From: Alphaproteobacteria bacterium UBA828
GTDB taxonomy: Bacteria; Pseudomonadota; Alphaproteobacteria; UBA828
Direction: 5' to 3'
Assembly: GCA_002296185.1 (NCBI GenBank)
Contig: DBHM01000011.1
Coordinates: forward strand, 162,796 to 167,844
Length of the DNA: 5,049 nucleotides
Below, piece by piece: positions 1 through 5,049 of this stretch. The translations under genes and the position numbers were made by a program. The number at the start of each line of letters is the position of its first letter. Within the stretch, counting starts at the first letter, position 1. Below the pieces are notes generated by a model that had not been told where the DNA came from, made no database searches, and was given only the letters and a program-made list of their open reading frames with translations.

Positions 1-567
1 GGTCAGCATCAAATGTGGGCGGCTCAATTTCTCCAATTTGAAGAACCAAATCGTTGGATGACTTCAGGTGGATTAGGAACAATGGGCTATGGATTCCCAG
101 CTGCAATGGGAGTTCAAGTTGCTCATCCTGAATCACTGGTAATTGATGTAGCCGGTGAGGCATCTCTTCTTATGGTGATTCAAGAATTATCAACCCTGAT
201 GCAATACCGTTTGCCGGTAAAAGTTTTTTTACTTAACAACGAGTATATGGGTATGGTTCGCCAGTGGCAGGAGCTTTTTCATGGTGGACGATATTCTGAG
301 AGTTACATGGATTCTTTGCCAGACTTTGTTAAGCTGGCAGAAAGTTTTGGGGCTAAGGGTCTTAGAGCTTCTAAACCTGAAGAGGTTGATGATCTTATTG
401 TTGAAATGATAGAAACCGAAGGTCCAGTTATAGCTGATGTGCTAGTTGATAAGGAATCTAATGTTTATCCTATGATTCCATCTGGAGCGGCACATTACGA
501 AATGAAATTAGGACCTGATCATGGGGAACTTGAAGAGTCCTCGGAAGGTGGTATGGCCCTAGTCTAG
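1..567 (+). CDS. ilvB: Acetolactate synthase (AHAS) large, catalytic subunit, 3' part only
   Basis: This is the C-terminal 188 residues of the TPP-dependent enzyme that condenses pyruvate with a second pyruvate or with 2-oxobutyrate, the first common step of valine, leucine and isoleucine synthesis in the cytoplasm. The frame is open from base 1, so the gene starts upstream; the full protein is usually about 570-600 residues. The fragment opens with the GQHQMWAAQF motif and continues with TSGGLGTMGYGFPAA, typical of the TPP-binding C-terminal domain. The cofactor motif is GEA (fragment residues 52-54), then 24 residues, then NN (79-80), where most TPP enzymes have GDG...NN. NNEYMGMVRQWQE (79-91) carries the conserved Trp of the AHAS active-site channel. 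The end, PMIPSGAAH and a terminal ALV, resembles alphaproteobacterial AHAS. The ilvN gene follows after 53 bases. The symbol could equally be ilvI. Confidence 0.96.
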   Translation, partial: GQHQMWAAQFLQFEEPNRWMTSGGLGTMGYGFPAAMGVQVAHPESLVIDVAGEASLLMVIQELSTLMQYRLPVKVFLLNNEYMGMVRQWQELFHGGRYSESYMDSLPDFVKLAESFGAKGLRASKPEEVDDLIVEMIETEGPVIADVLVDKESNVYPMIPSGAAHYEMKLGPDHGELEESSEGGMALV

Positions 568-609
568 GATGCATCTTATGATCTAGGCTAAGATTTAAGG
601 CGGGCAATT

Positions 610-613
610 GGAG
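610..613 (+). promoter_or_regulatory. Shine-Dalgarno sequence of ilvN (decides the start)
   Basis: GGAG lies 7 bases before ATG 621 but only 4 bases before the in-frame GTG at 618. The spacing favours ATG 621, and the ilvC site (AGAGG ending at 1187, ATG at 1195) has the same 7-base gap. Confidence 0.6.
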
Positions 614-620
614 TGACGTG

Positions 621-1127
621 ATGAGCGATGAAATTGAGCGGCATACGATGTCTGTATTGGTTGAAAATGAGCCTGGTGTACTTGCAAGAGTGATAGGCCT
701 TTTTGCTGGTAGAGGCTATAATATCGAAAGTTTGACTGTTGCAGAAGTTAATCAGAAAGATAGTTTAAGCCGAATAAATTTGGTTACTACCGGCTCTCCA
801 ATGATTATTGAACAGATCAAAGCACAATTAAATAGACTAGTGCCTATTCGCACAGTGTCTGACCTAACTGCGGAGGGTGCTTTCGTAGAGCGTGAGCTTG
901 CACTAATTAAAGTAGTGGGGGTTGGTGAACATCGAGTTGAATCATTACGTATAGCTGATGTATTTAGGGCGCATGTGGTAGATAGCGAGAACGATAGCTT
1001 TATTTTTGAGATGACAGGAAAACCATCCAAGATTGATGCATTTATTCGTTTGATGGAACCTTTGGGCCTAACAGAAATTTCACGTACTGGAGTTTCTGCT
1101 ATGTTGAGGGGAAAGCATTCTTTATGA
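621..1127 (+). CDS. ilvN: Acetolactate synthase small, regulatory subunit
   Basis: This is the regulatory partner of the upstream catalytic subunit. It binds the branched-chain amino acid effector, normally valine, and stimulates and stabilises the holoenzyme. From ATG 621 the product has 168 residues, the usual size for the IlvH/IlvN family. The N-terminal ACT domain (about residues 8-85) shows SVLVENEPGVLARVIGLF and GRGYNIESLTV; by family knowledge, N16, G19 and N34 fall in the effector-binding region. The second ACT-like half starts at about residue 90 with ERELALIKV and ends with the family pattern KIDAFI...GL.EISRTGVSA.LRG. The start could be GTG 618, which adds one residue, but the Shine-Dalgarno spacing favours 621. 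It lies 53 bases after ilvB and 67 bases before ilvC, so the three are probably co-transcribed. The symbol ilvH would be equally valid. Confidence 0.96.
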   Translation: MSDEIERHTMSVLVENEPGVLARVIGLFAGRGYNIESLTVAEVNQKDSLSRINLVTTGSPMIIEQIKAQLNRLVPIRTVSDLTAEGAFVERELALIKVVGVGEHRVESLRIADVFRAHVVDSENDSFIFEMTGKPSKIDAFIRLMEPLGLTEISRTGVSAMLRGKHSL

Positions 1128-1194
1128 AAATTAGGTAAATTTTTTTCACTAGTAAGTCTAAATAATTTATATAAAAAAACGAAGAGGAAATATC

Positions 1195-2214
1195 ATGCGG
1201 GTTTATTACGATCGCGATGCCGATCTGAATCTAATCAAGACAAAGAAGGTCGTAATCCTTGGTTATGGAAGCCAGGGGTTCGCTCATGCGAACAATCTAA
1301 AGGATAGTGGGGTAAAAGAAGTAGCTGTTGGGTTGCGTCCAGGCTCAAGTTCGGTAGCTAAGGCAGAAAGTGCAGGTCTAAAGGTTTTAGATATGAATGA
1401 ATCTGCGAAATGGGCAGACGTTGTTATGATGTTGACGCCAGATGAGCTTCAACGTGACATATGGAATGAGAATCTTGTATCTAATATGCGCCAAGGAGCT
1501 GCACTTGCTTTCGCCCATGGGTTGAATATCCATTATAATTTAATTGAGCCACGGGAAGATCTAGACGTATTTATGGTAGCACCAAAAGGTCCTGGACATA
1601 CCGTCAGATCAGAATATGAGCGTGGAGCAGGAGTTCCGTGTCTTCTCGCAATCGCTCAAAATGCTTCAGGGAATGCATCTGAAATTGGACTTTCGTATGC
1701 ATCTGCTATTGGAGGTGGAAGATCAGGCATAATTGAGACAACCTTTCGTGAGGAAGTCGAGACTGATTTATTTGGAGAACAAGTTGTTTTGTGTGGAGGT
1801 CTTACCTCACTGATAACTGAGGCTTGGGAAACATTAGTAGACGCTGGATATGCTCCAGAAATGGCATATTTCGAAACCTTGCATGAAGTTAAGCTTATTG
1901 TTGATTTAATATATGAAGGTGGCATAGCAAACATGCGCTATTCAATATCTAATACTGCTGAATATGGCGACTATTCTAGGGGGCCTAGAGTAATTGATTC
2001 AGAAACTCGTAAAAGAATGAAGGAAATTTTAGGAGAGATCCAGTCCGGAAAATTTGTAACGGAATGGATGTCAGAGAATAGTTCTGGTCAGCCAAGCTTT
2101 AAGGCCATGCGTCGAAGAGCCGCCGAGCATCCAATAGAGGAAGTTGGCGAAAAATTGAGGGCGATGATGCCGTGGATAGGTGAAAACCGTTTAGTAGACA
2201 AATCTAAGAATTAG
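1195..2214 (+). CDS. ilvC: Ketol-acid reductoisomerase (NADP+), class I
   Basis: This enzyme converts 2-acetolactate (or 2-aceto-2-hydroxybutyrate) to the 2,3-dihydroxy-acid by Mg2+-dependent alkyl migration and NADPH-dependent reduction, the second common step of valine and isoleucine synthesis. At 339 residues it is the short class I form. The N-terminal Rossmann domain has GYGSQG at 23-28 and the cofactor loop GLRPGSSS at 46-53; R48, S51 and S53 align with the NADPH phosphate-binding residues of the Pseudomonas-type enzyme. H108 and K131 lie in AHG and APKGPGHTVR. The helical C-terminal domain carries the metal ligands D191 and E195 (DLFGEQ) and E227 and E231 (FETLHEVK), and S252. All the expected catalytic residues are present. 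The start has AGAGG ending 7 bases upstream. No convincing terminator follows the stop, so read-through toward the transporter is possible. Confidence 0.98.
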   Translation: MRVYYDRDADLNLIKTKKVVILGYGSQGFAHANNLKDSGVKEVAVGLRPGSSSVAKAESAGLKVLDMNESAKWADVVMMLTPDELQRDIWNENLVSNMRQGAALAFAHGLNIHYNLIEPREDLDVFMVAPKGPGHTVRSEYERGAGVPCLLAIAQNASGNASEIGLSYASAIGGGRSGIIETTFREEVETDLFGEQVVLCGGLTSLITEAWETLVDAGYAPEMAYFETLHEVKLIVDLIYEGGIANMRYSISNTAEYGDYSRGPRVIDSETRKRMKEILGEIQSGKFVTEWMSENSSGQPSFKAMRRRAAEHPIEEVGEKLRAMMPWIGENRLVDKSKN

Positions 2215-2268
2215 GTTTCTATGTAATTAATTGTTTATTCGCTAGATTGTACCCGAGAAATATTGGTT

Positions 2269-2300
2269 TTATAGGTATTGTTCCAAATTACACCTATAAT
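2269..2300 (+). promoter_or_regulatory. Candidate promoter -10 overlapped by an 8-base inverted repeat, upstream of the transporter
   Basis: TTATAGGT (2269-2276) and ACCTATAA (2292-2299) are a perfect inverted repeat around a 15-base centre. The right arm overlaps a perfect TATAAT hexamer at 2295-2300, and the left arm sits where a -35 box would be (17-base spacing puts it at 2272-2277, which does not match TTGACA). Read as a promoter, transcription would start near 2306-2308, just before the Shine-Dalgarno sequence of the transporter. A regulator binding the dyad could repress or replace the poor -35. The same repeat could instead be a weak hairpin ending the ilv transcript, but no proper T-run follows it. 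Confidence 0.4.
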
Positions 2301-2306
2301 GTCTTT

Positions 2307-2313
2307 AGAGAGG
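2307..2313 (+). promoter_or_regulatory. Shine-Dalgarno sequence pointing at an ATA codon
   Basis: AGAGAGG is the strongest Shine-Dalgarno match near the transporter. It ends 7 bases before ATA at 2321, the same spacing as for ilvN and ilvC. No ATG, GTG or TTG in the transporter frame lies within its reach; the first is TTG 2372, 58 bases downstream. Confidence 0.55.
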
Positions 2314-2320
2314 TCACGAA

Positions 2321-3214
2321 ATAAAAATAGGTTCCACATCTATTGGCATTATAGGGGCCTTTATTGCCGTATTGATTTGGGGTGGCTGGATAGTATCAAC
2401 TAGAAGCTCTCTCACTACTTATCTTGCCCCATTAGATGTAGGGTTGCTTCGTTTTGGTGTTCCAGCCCTCGTTCTCGCACCGATTTGGATAAGAACTGGC
2501 TTAATACCTAAGGGAGTGCCCATTCGTGTCCTGATACCGCTAATTGCTGGCTCTGGTGTATTTTTTTCTTTGTCAATTTCAAACGGAATGGTTTTTGCGC
2601 CGGCTGCACATACAGGTGCTTTAGTGCCTGGCACAATACCATTATGGGCAGCACTGATAGGTTTGGCGGTATTTAGCGAGAAATTTTCTCGGTCCCGTAT
2701 AATAGGATTTTTTATGATGGCCTTAGGTGCAATGTTATTGGGCGGTGCTTCAGCATTTATGGACACACTTAATGATGGCGCATGGCGTGGTCACTTGCTA
2801 TTTCTTTTTTCAGCATTTATGTGGGCTTGTTATGCTCATGCTTTTAAGCGTTCAGGCTTAAGCGCCCTTGAAGCTATAGCGGTATCTAGTGTTTGGTCAG
2901 CAGTGGTGCACGGAGTTCTTGCTTATTTCTTTGGGTCATCCCTGGTCGATATTGAAACTGATTTACTCTTATGGCAGATACTTCTTCAAGGTATACTATC
3001 TGGAATAGTTGCAGTATTCGCTTTTTCATTGGCCATCTCTTACCTTGGCCCAACTAGAGCAACTGCTTTTCAGTCCCTTGTTCCTGCAATTGCTGCATTT
3101 GGTGGATGGATTGCTATTGGTGAGCCACTAATATCTGCGGAGATAGTAGCAATTATTTGTGTAACTATTGGTGTTGCTCTTGCATCAGGGCTCATAAAGA
3201 GAGAAATGAAATGA
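2321..3214 (+). CDS. DMT-superfamily transporter with two EamA domains; start codon unusual (apparent ATA)
   Basis: This is an inner-membrane protein of the drug/metabolite transporter family with about ten hydrophobic helices in two homologous halves. From ATA 2321 it has 297 residues, the usual family length. Half one covers about residues 8-137 (WGGW at 20-23, LVPGTIPLWAALIG from about 101) and half two about 155-292 (FSAFMWACYA near 165, LVPAIAAFGGWIAIGEPL at about 253-270, the EamA signature ending in GE). The frame is open upstream to a TAG at 2306. The only standard start codon near the N-terminus is TTG 2372, which would remove 17 residues and cut the first helix in half, and it has no suitable ribosome binding site. 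I therefore extend the gene to ATA 2321; a conservative annotation would be 2372-3214. The substrate is unknown: relatives export amino acids, nucleobases and other metabolites. It lies between ilvC and leuA on the same strand. Confidence 0.88.
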   Translation: MKIGSTSIGIIGAFIAVLIWGGWIVSTRSSLTTYLAPLDVGLLRFGVPALVLAPIWIRTGLIPKGVPIRVLIPLIAGSGVFFSLSISNGMVFAPAAHTGALVPGTIPLWAALIGLAVFSEKFSRSRIIGFFMMALGAMLLGGASAFMDTLNDGAWRGHLLFLFSAFMWACYAHAFKRSGLSALEAIAVSSVWSAVVHGVLAYFFGSSLVDIETDLLLWQILLQGILSGIVAVFAFSLAISYLGPTRATAFQSLVPAIAAFGGWIAIGEPLISAEIVAIICVTIGVALASGLIKREMK

Positions 3215-3274
3215 ACCTTTAGATAGTGAATTAAATGTATCTTTTGGCTTAAAATAGGCTATTTGGCCATAATT

Positions 3275-3294
3275 AAGCCAGTTTGGCTTGTTTT
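3275..3294 (+). terminator. Candidate Rho-independent terminator after the transporter gene
   Basis: AAGCCA (3275-3280) and TGGCTT (3284-3289) form a 6-bp stem with a GTT loop, followed by GTTTT. It lies about 60 bases beyond the transporter stop. The stem has only three G-C pairs and the T-run is short and begins with G, so it would be weak. The left arm can instead pair with an upstream copy of TGGCTTAA (3245-3252). Confidence 0.35.
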
Positions 3295-3464
3295 GCTTGA
3301 TTAAAAGGCGTATCTAGGCATTAGAGATTGGAGCTTAGGGCTATCTTTTAAAAAGCTAGTATTTCTTTTTTTTGCTTTGTTATTGTAGTTTGGCTTTATA
3401 AAGATAGTGGGTAAAGATCAATTTGTTATATGTTCAAACAGTAATTTTTGAATTTGATGTTATT

Positions 3465-3470
3465 AAGAGG
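3465..3470 (+). promoter_or_regulatory. Shine-Dalgarno sequence of the small ORF ahead of leuA
   Basis: AAGAGG ends 8 bases before ATG 3479. It is at least as good as the site of any confirmed gene in the window and is the main reason to believe the small ORF is translated. Confidence 0.45.
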
Positions 3471-3478
3471 CCCAGTTT

Positions 3479-3640
3479 ATGACGCGATCAAACTATGAAA
3501 ATTTTGCGGAATATAGGCAACCGACTTTAGCAGTAGGAAGTGCTCTTGGGCTCAGTCTTTTTGGTCTACGACTTATAAGCCCCAGGCAGGGCATGTTTTT
3601 GTTAATGTCTGGGGAAAGAGAGTTGTCGCTTAAACCATAA
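3479..3640 (+). CDS. Unrecognised 53-residue, leucine-rich small protein or leader peptide
   Basis: I do not recognise this product. It begins MTRSNYENFAEYRQP, has one hydrophobic stretch (about residues 17-33, LAVGSALGLSLFGLRLI) long enough for a single short membrane segment, and ends in a polar tail, GERELSLKP. Five of ten consecutive codons (residues 23-32) are Leu, in LGLSLFGLRL. The start has a strong Shine-Dalgarno sequence, and the stop lies 20 bases before the leuA ATG, so the two could be translationally coupled. Inverted repeats fall within and just after the Leu cluster, which is reminiscent of amino-acid leader peptides. However, 53 residues is long for a leader and there is no clear terminator. 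It could also be a genuine small membrane protein or a chance ORF. Confidence 0.4.
   Translation: MTRSNYENFAEYRQPTLAVGSALGLSLFGLRLISPRQGMFLLMSGERELSLKP
3580..3614 (+). promoter_or_regulatory. Stem-loop in the 3' half of the small ORF, upstream of leuA
   Basis: CCCCAGGCA (3580-3588) pairs with TGTCTGGGG (3606-3614) over 9 bp with one G-U pair and a 17-base loop. It is among the most GC-rich paired structures I found in the window. Its left arm can also pair partly with CTTGGGCT (3545-3552), which lies inside the leucine-codon cluster. No T-run follows 3614, so this is not a simple terminator. The CCCC of the left arm could also meet the GGGG of the leuA ribosome binding site (3649-3652), though only over about four base pairs. 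Confidence 0.35.
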
Positions 3641-3660
3641 AGATATAAGGGGTCAGACCT

Positions 3661-5049
3661 ATGGCCATCAGTGAAAAAAAAGATAGAATATATATTTTCG
3701 ATACGACGTTGCGTGATGGAGAGCAGTCTCCAGGAGCATCGATGAATCTTGAAGAAAAGATGCGGGTTGCTGAAATTCTTGAAGAACTCCGCGTAGATGT
3801 TATCGAGGCTGGATTTCCAATTGCTTCCAATGGAGATTTTGAGGCCGTTCAAGGTGTTGCTGAATTAGTTAAAGATAGTGTTGTATGTGGTCTAGCTCGA
3901 GCTGGTAAAAAAGATATAGAGCGTGCTGCTCAGGCACTTAAACCAGCAAAACAACCACGAATACATACTTTTATATCTACAAGTCCTTTACATATGCGAG
4001 TAAAGCTACAAATGACCCCTGATGAGGTTCATCAGGCTGTAATTGACAGTGTTAGTTATGCACGTAATTTTACTGACGATGTTGAATGGTCATGTGAAGA
4101 TGGCTCAAGAACTGATCATGATTTCTTATGCCGTTGTGTTGAAAGTGCAATCAAAGCTGGCGCAGGTACTATCAATATTCCAGATACCGTTGGGTATGCT
4201 GAGCCAGAGGAATTTGCTTCGCTGATAAAGCATATTGTTAATAGTGTCCCAAATATTGATAAGGCGGTTATTTCTGTTCATTGTCACAATGATTTGGGAC
4301 TAGCCGTTGCCAATTCTCTTGCTGCAGTTGCCGAGGGTGCCCGTCAGATTGAATGCACAATAAATGGTCTTGGTGAGAGGGCAGGTAATGCTGCTATGGA
4401 GGAGATTGTTATGGCCTTGCGGACTCGGGCTGATAGATTTGGAATCGATACTAATATTAATTCAGAGGCCATTATCAAAGGGTCACGCTTAGTTTCTCAG
4501 ATAACTGGTTTTCCTGTACAGCCAAATAAGGCGATAGTTGGAGCTAACGCTTTTGCTCATGAAAGTGGGATTCATCAGGATGGAGTGCTAAAGGATGCAC
4601 AAACCTATGAAATTATGACTCCTGAGTCTGTGGGTTTAATTAAGTCAACACTAGTAATGGGAAAGCACTCAGGTCGTCACGCATTTAGGGAAAAGCTACG
4701 TGAGCTTGGCTATGCTGATATAGGCGATAATGCTTTTCAAGAGGCCTTTGATAGATTCAAAGATATGGCAGATAAGAAAAAGGATGTATATGACGAAGAT
4801 ATTATAGCCTTAGTTAGTGATGAAATGTCCGGGGAGAGCGATCGTATTAGATTTTGTTCTCTAGATATTACTTGTGGTTCTAATGGCCCACAACAGGCAA
4901 CTTTATCTCTAGAGGTTGATGGAAAAAATGAAACAGCAACATCGAATGGAAATGGTCCTGTTGATGCTATATTCAATGCAATAAAGAAAATTTTCCCCCA
5001 TGAAGCAAATCTTCAATTATATCAGGTGCATGCTGTTACAGAAGGTACA
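3661..5049 (+). CDS. leuA: 2-Isopropylmalate synthase, 3' end beyond the window
   Basis: This enzyme condenses acetyl-CoA with 2-oxoisovalerate to give 2-isopropylmalate, the committed step of leucine synthesis in the cytoplasm. The frame is open through the right edge, showing 463 residues of a family usually about 500-540 long. The N-terminal TIM-barrel domain has DTTLRDGEQSPG at 14-25 (catalytic R18, metal ligand D19), EDGSRT at 146-151, NIPDTVGY at 172-179, HCHND at 207-211 (metal ligands H207 and H209) and GLGERAGNAA at 236-245 (metal ligand N243). HESGIHQDG (300-308) and GKHSGRH (334-340) belong to the linking subdomains. From about residue 395 the C-terminal leucine-binding regulatory domain begins, so feedback inhibition is likely; the window cuts it short. 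The start ATG 3661 has AAGGGG (3647-3652) upstream, and the DTTLRDG motif lies at the usual distance from the N-terminus. Confidence 0.97.
   Translation, partial: MAISEKKDRIYIFDTTLRDGEQSPGASMNLEEKMRVAEILEELRVDVIEAGFPIASNGDFEAVQGVAELVKDSVVCGLARAGKKDIERAAQALKPAKQPRIHTFISTSPLHMRVKLQMTPDEVHQAVIDSVSYARNFTDDVEWSCEDGSRTDHDFLCRCVESAIKAGAGTINIPDTVGYAEPEEFASLIKHIVNSVPNIDKAVISVHCHNDLGLAVANSLAAVAEGARQIECTINGLGERAGNAAMEEIVMALRTRADRFGIDTNINSEAIIKGSRLVSQITGFPVQPNKAIVGANAFAHESGIHQDGVLKDAQTYEIMTPESVGLIKSTLVMGKHSGRHAFREKLRELGYADIGDNAFQEAFDRFKDMADKKKDVYDEDIIALVSDEMSGESDRIRFCSLDITCGSNGPQQATLSLEVDGKNETATSNGNGPVDAIFNAIKKIFPHEANLQLYQVHAVTEGT

Larger units (their letters stand above)
3215..3478. other. AT-rich intergenic stretch with hairpins and short repeats
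   Basis: I see no credible gene in these 264 bases. They contain two overlapping hairpins (3245-3294), three exact copies of TTTGGCTT (3243, 3282 and 3389), an eight-T run (3366-3373) and a long-range inverted repeat CTATCTTT/AAAGATAG (3341-3348 and 3400-3407). A TATAAA at 3397-3402 with TTGCTT 19 bases upstream is a poor promoter candidate for the downstream genes. The length and the structure fit a regulatory leader or promoter region for leuA combined with the 3' end of the transporter transcript. Confidence 0.6.

Noticed and set aside
558..588. CCTAGTCTAGG palindrome and a second CTAGGC around the ilvB stop
   Set aside because: The palindrome has a one-base centre and cannot fold as a hairpin; pairing with the second copy needs a bulge and has no T-run, so it is not a terminator.
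1127..1146. AAAATT...AATTTT inverted repeat followed by T residues after ilvN
   Set aside because: The stem is made only of A-T pairs, too weak to act as a terminator, and the gene order argues for read-through into ilvC.
1144..1175. Possible promoter (TTTCAC and TATATA/TATAAA) before ilvC
   Set aside because: The -35 match is poor and TATA-like hexamers are expected by chance in such AT-rich sequence; co-transcription with ilvBN explains ilvC expression.
1656..1934. Minus-strand reading frame inside ilvC (and similar ones at 752-1030, 2419-2766, 3630-3830 and 4737-4976)
   Set aside because: All are antisense to well-supported genes with conserved motifs and have no ribosome binding site or family resemblance that I can see.
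2372..2374. TTG as the transporter start
   Set aside because: It removes half of the first membrane helix and its nearest G-rich stretch (2353-2357) is 14 bases away, too far for good initiation; kept only as the conservative alternative.
3493..3852. 119-codon reading frame on the minus strand
   Set aside because: It lies opposite the small ORF and the start of leuA, whose conserved motifs fix the coding strand; the predicted peptide shows no recognisable family features.
4043..4225. 60-codon reading frame on the plus strand, out of frame with leuA
   Set aside because: It is wholly inside the leuA catalytic domain, where the leuA frame carries EDGSRT and NIPDTVGY; it is an overlap artefact.

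Overview
The window is a stretch of branched-chain amino acid biosynthesis genes, all on the + strand, from a low-GC bacterium. The protein sequences look most like those of Alphaproteobacteria. The acetolactate synthase fragment has GEA in place of the usual GDG cofactor motif, and a PMIPSGAAH-type C-terminus. The ketol-acid reductoisomerase is the short class I form, and LeuA has an EDGSRT-type catalytic motif. The AT-rich composition would suit a streamlined, perhaps marine, lineage. These taxonomic statements rest on recalled family patterns, not on a search.

Layout: the 3' end of the acetolactate synthase large subunit gene (ilvB/ilvI, 1-567) is followed closely by the small regulatory subunit (ilvN/ilvH, 621-1127) and ilvC (1195-2214), which form a compact apparent operon. 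A DMT/EamA-family membrane transporter follows (about 2321-3214). It has its own candidate promoter and operator dyad and no conventional start codon where its ribosome binding site points. A 264-base AT-rich non-coding stretch (3215-3478) holds competing hairpins and repeats of TTTGGCTT. Next comes an unrecognised 53-residue, leucine-rich reading frame with a good Shine-Dalgarno sequence (3479-3640). The window ends inside leuA (3661 to beyond 5049), which is open through the right edge.

How the genes work together: IlvB/IlvN make acetolactate or acetohydroxybutyrate, and IlvC reduces and rearranges these to the dihydroxy-acids that lead to valine and isoleucine. LeuA draws 2-oxoisovalerate from the valine branch into leucine synthesis. 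The transporter's substrate cannot be read from the sequence; its position only hints at a link with amino acid or small-metabolite export.

The enzymes themselves are ordinary. The most interesting material is the non-coding and small-ORF sequence: the apparent AUA start of the transporter, and the leucine-codon-rich small ORF with hairpins just ahead of leuA, which could be a leader-type control region. I saw no tRNA, rRNA, CRISPR array, insertion sequence or phage gene.
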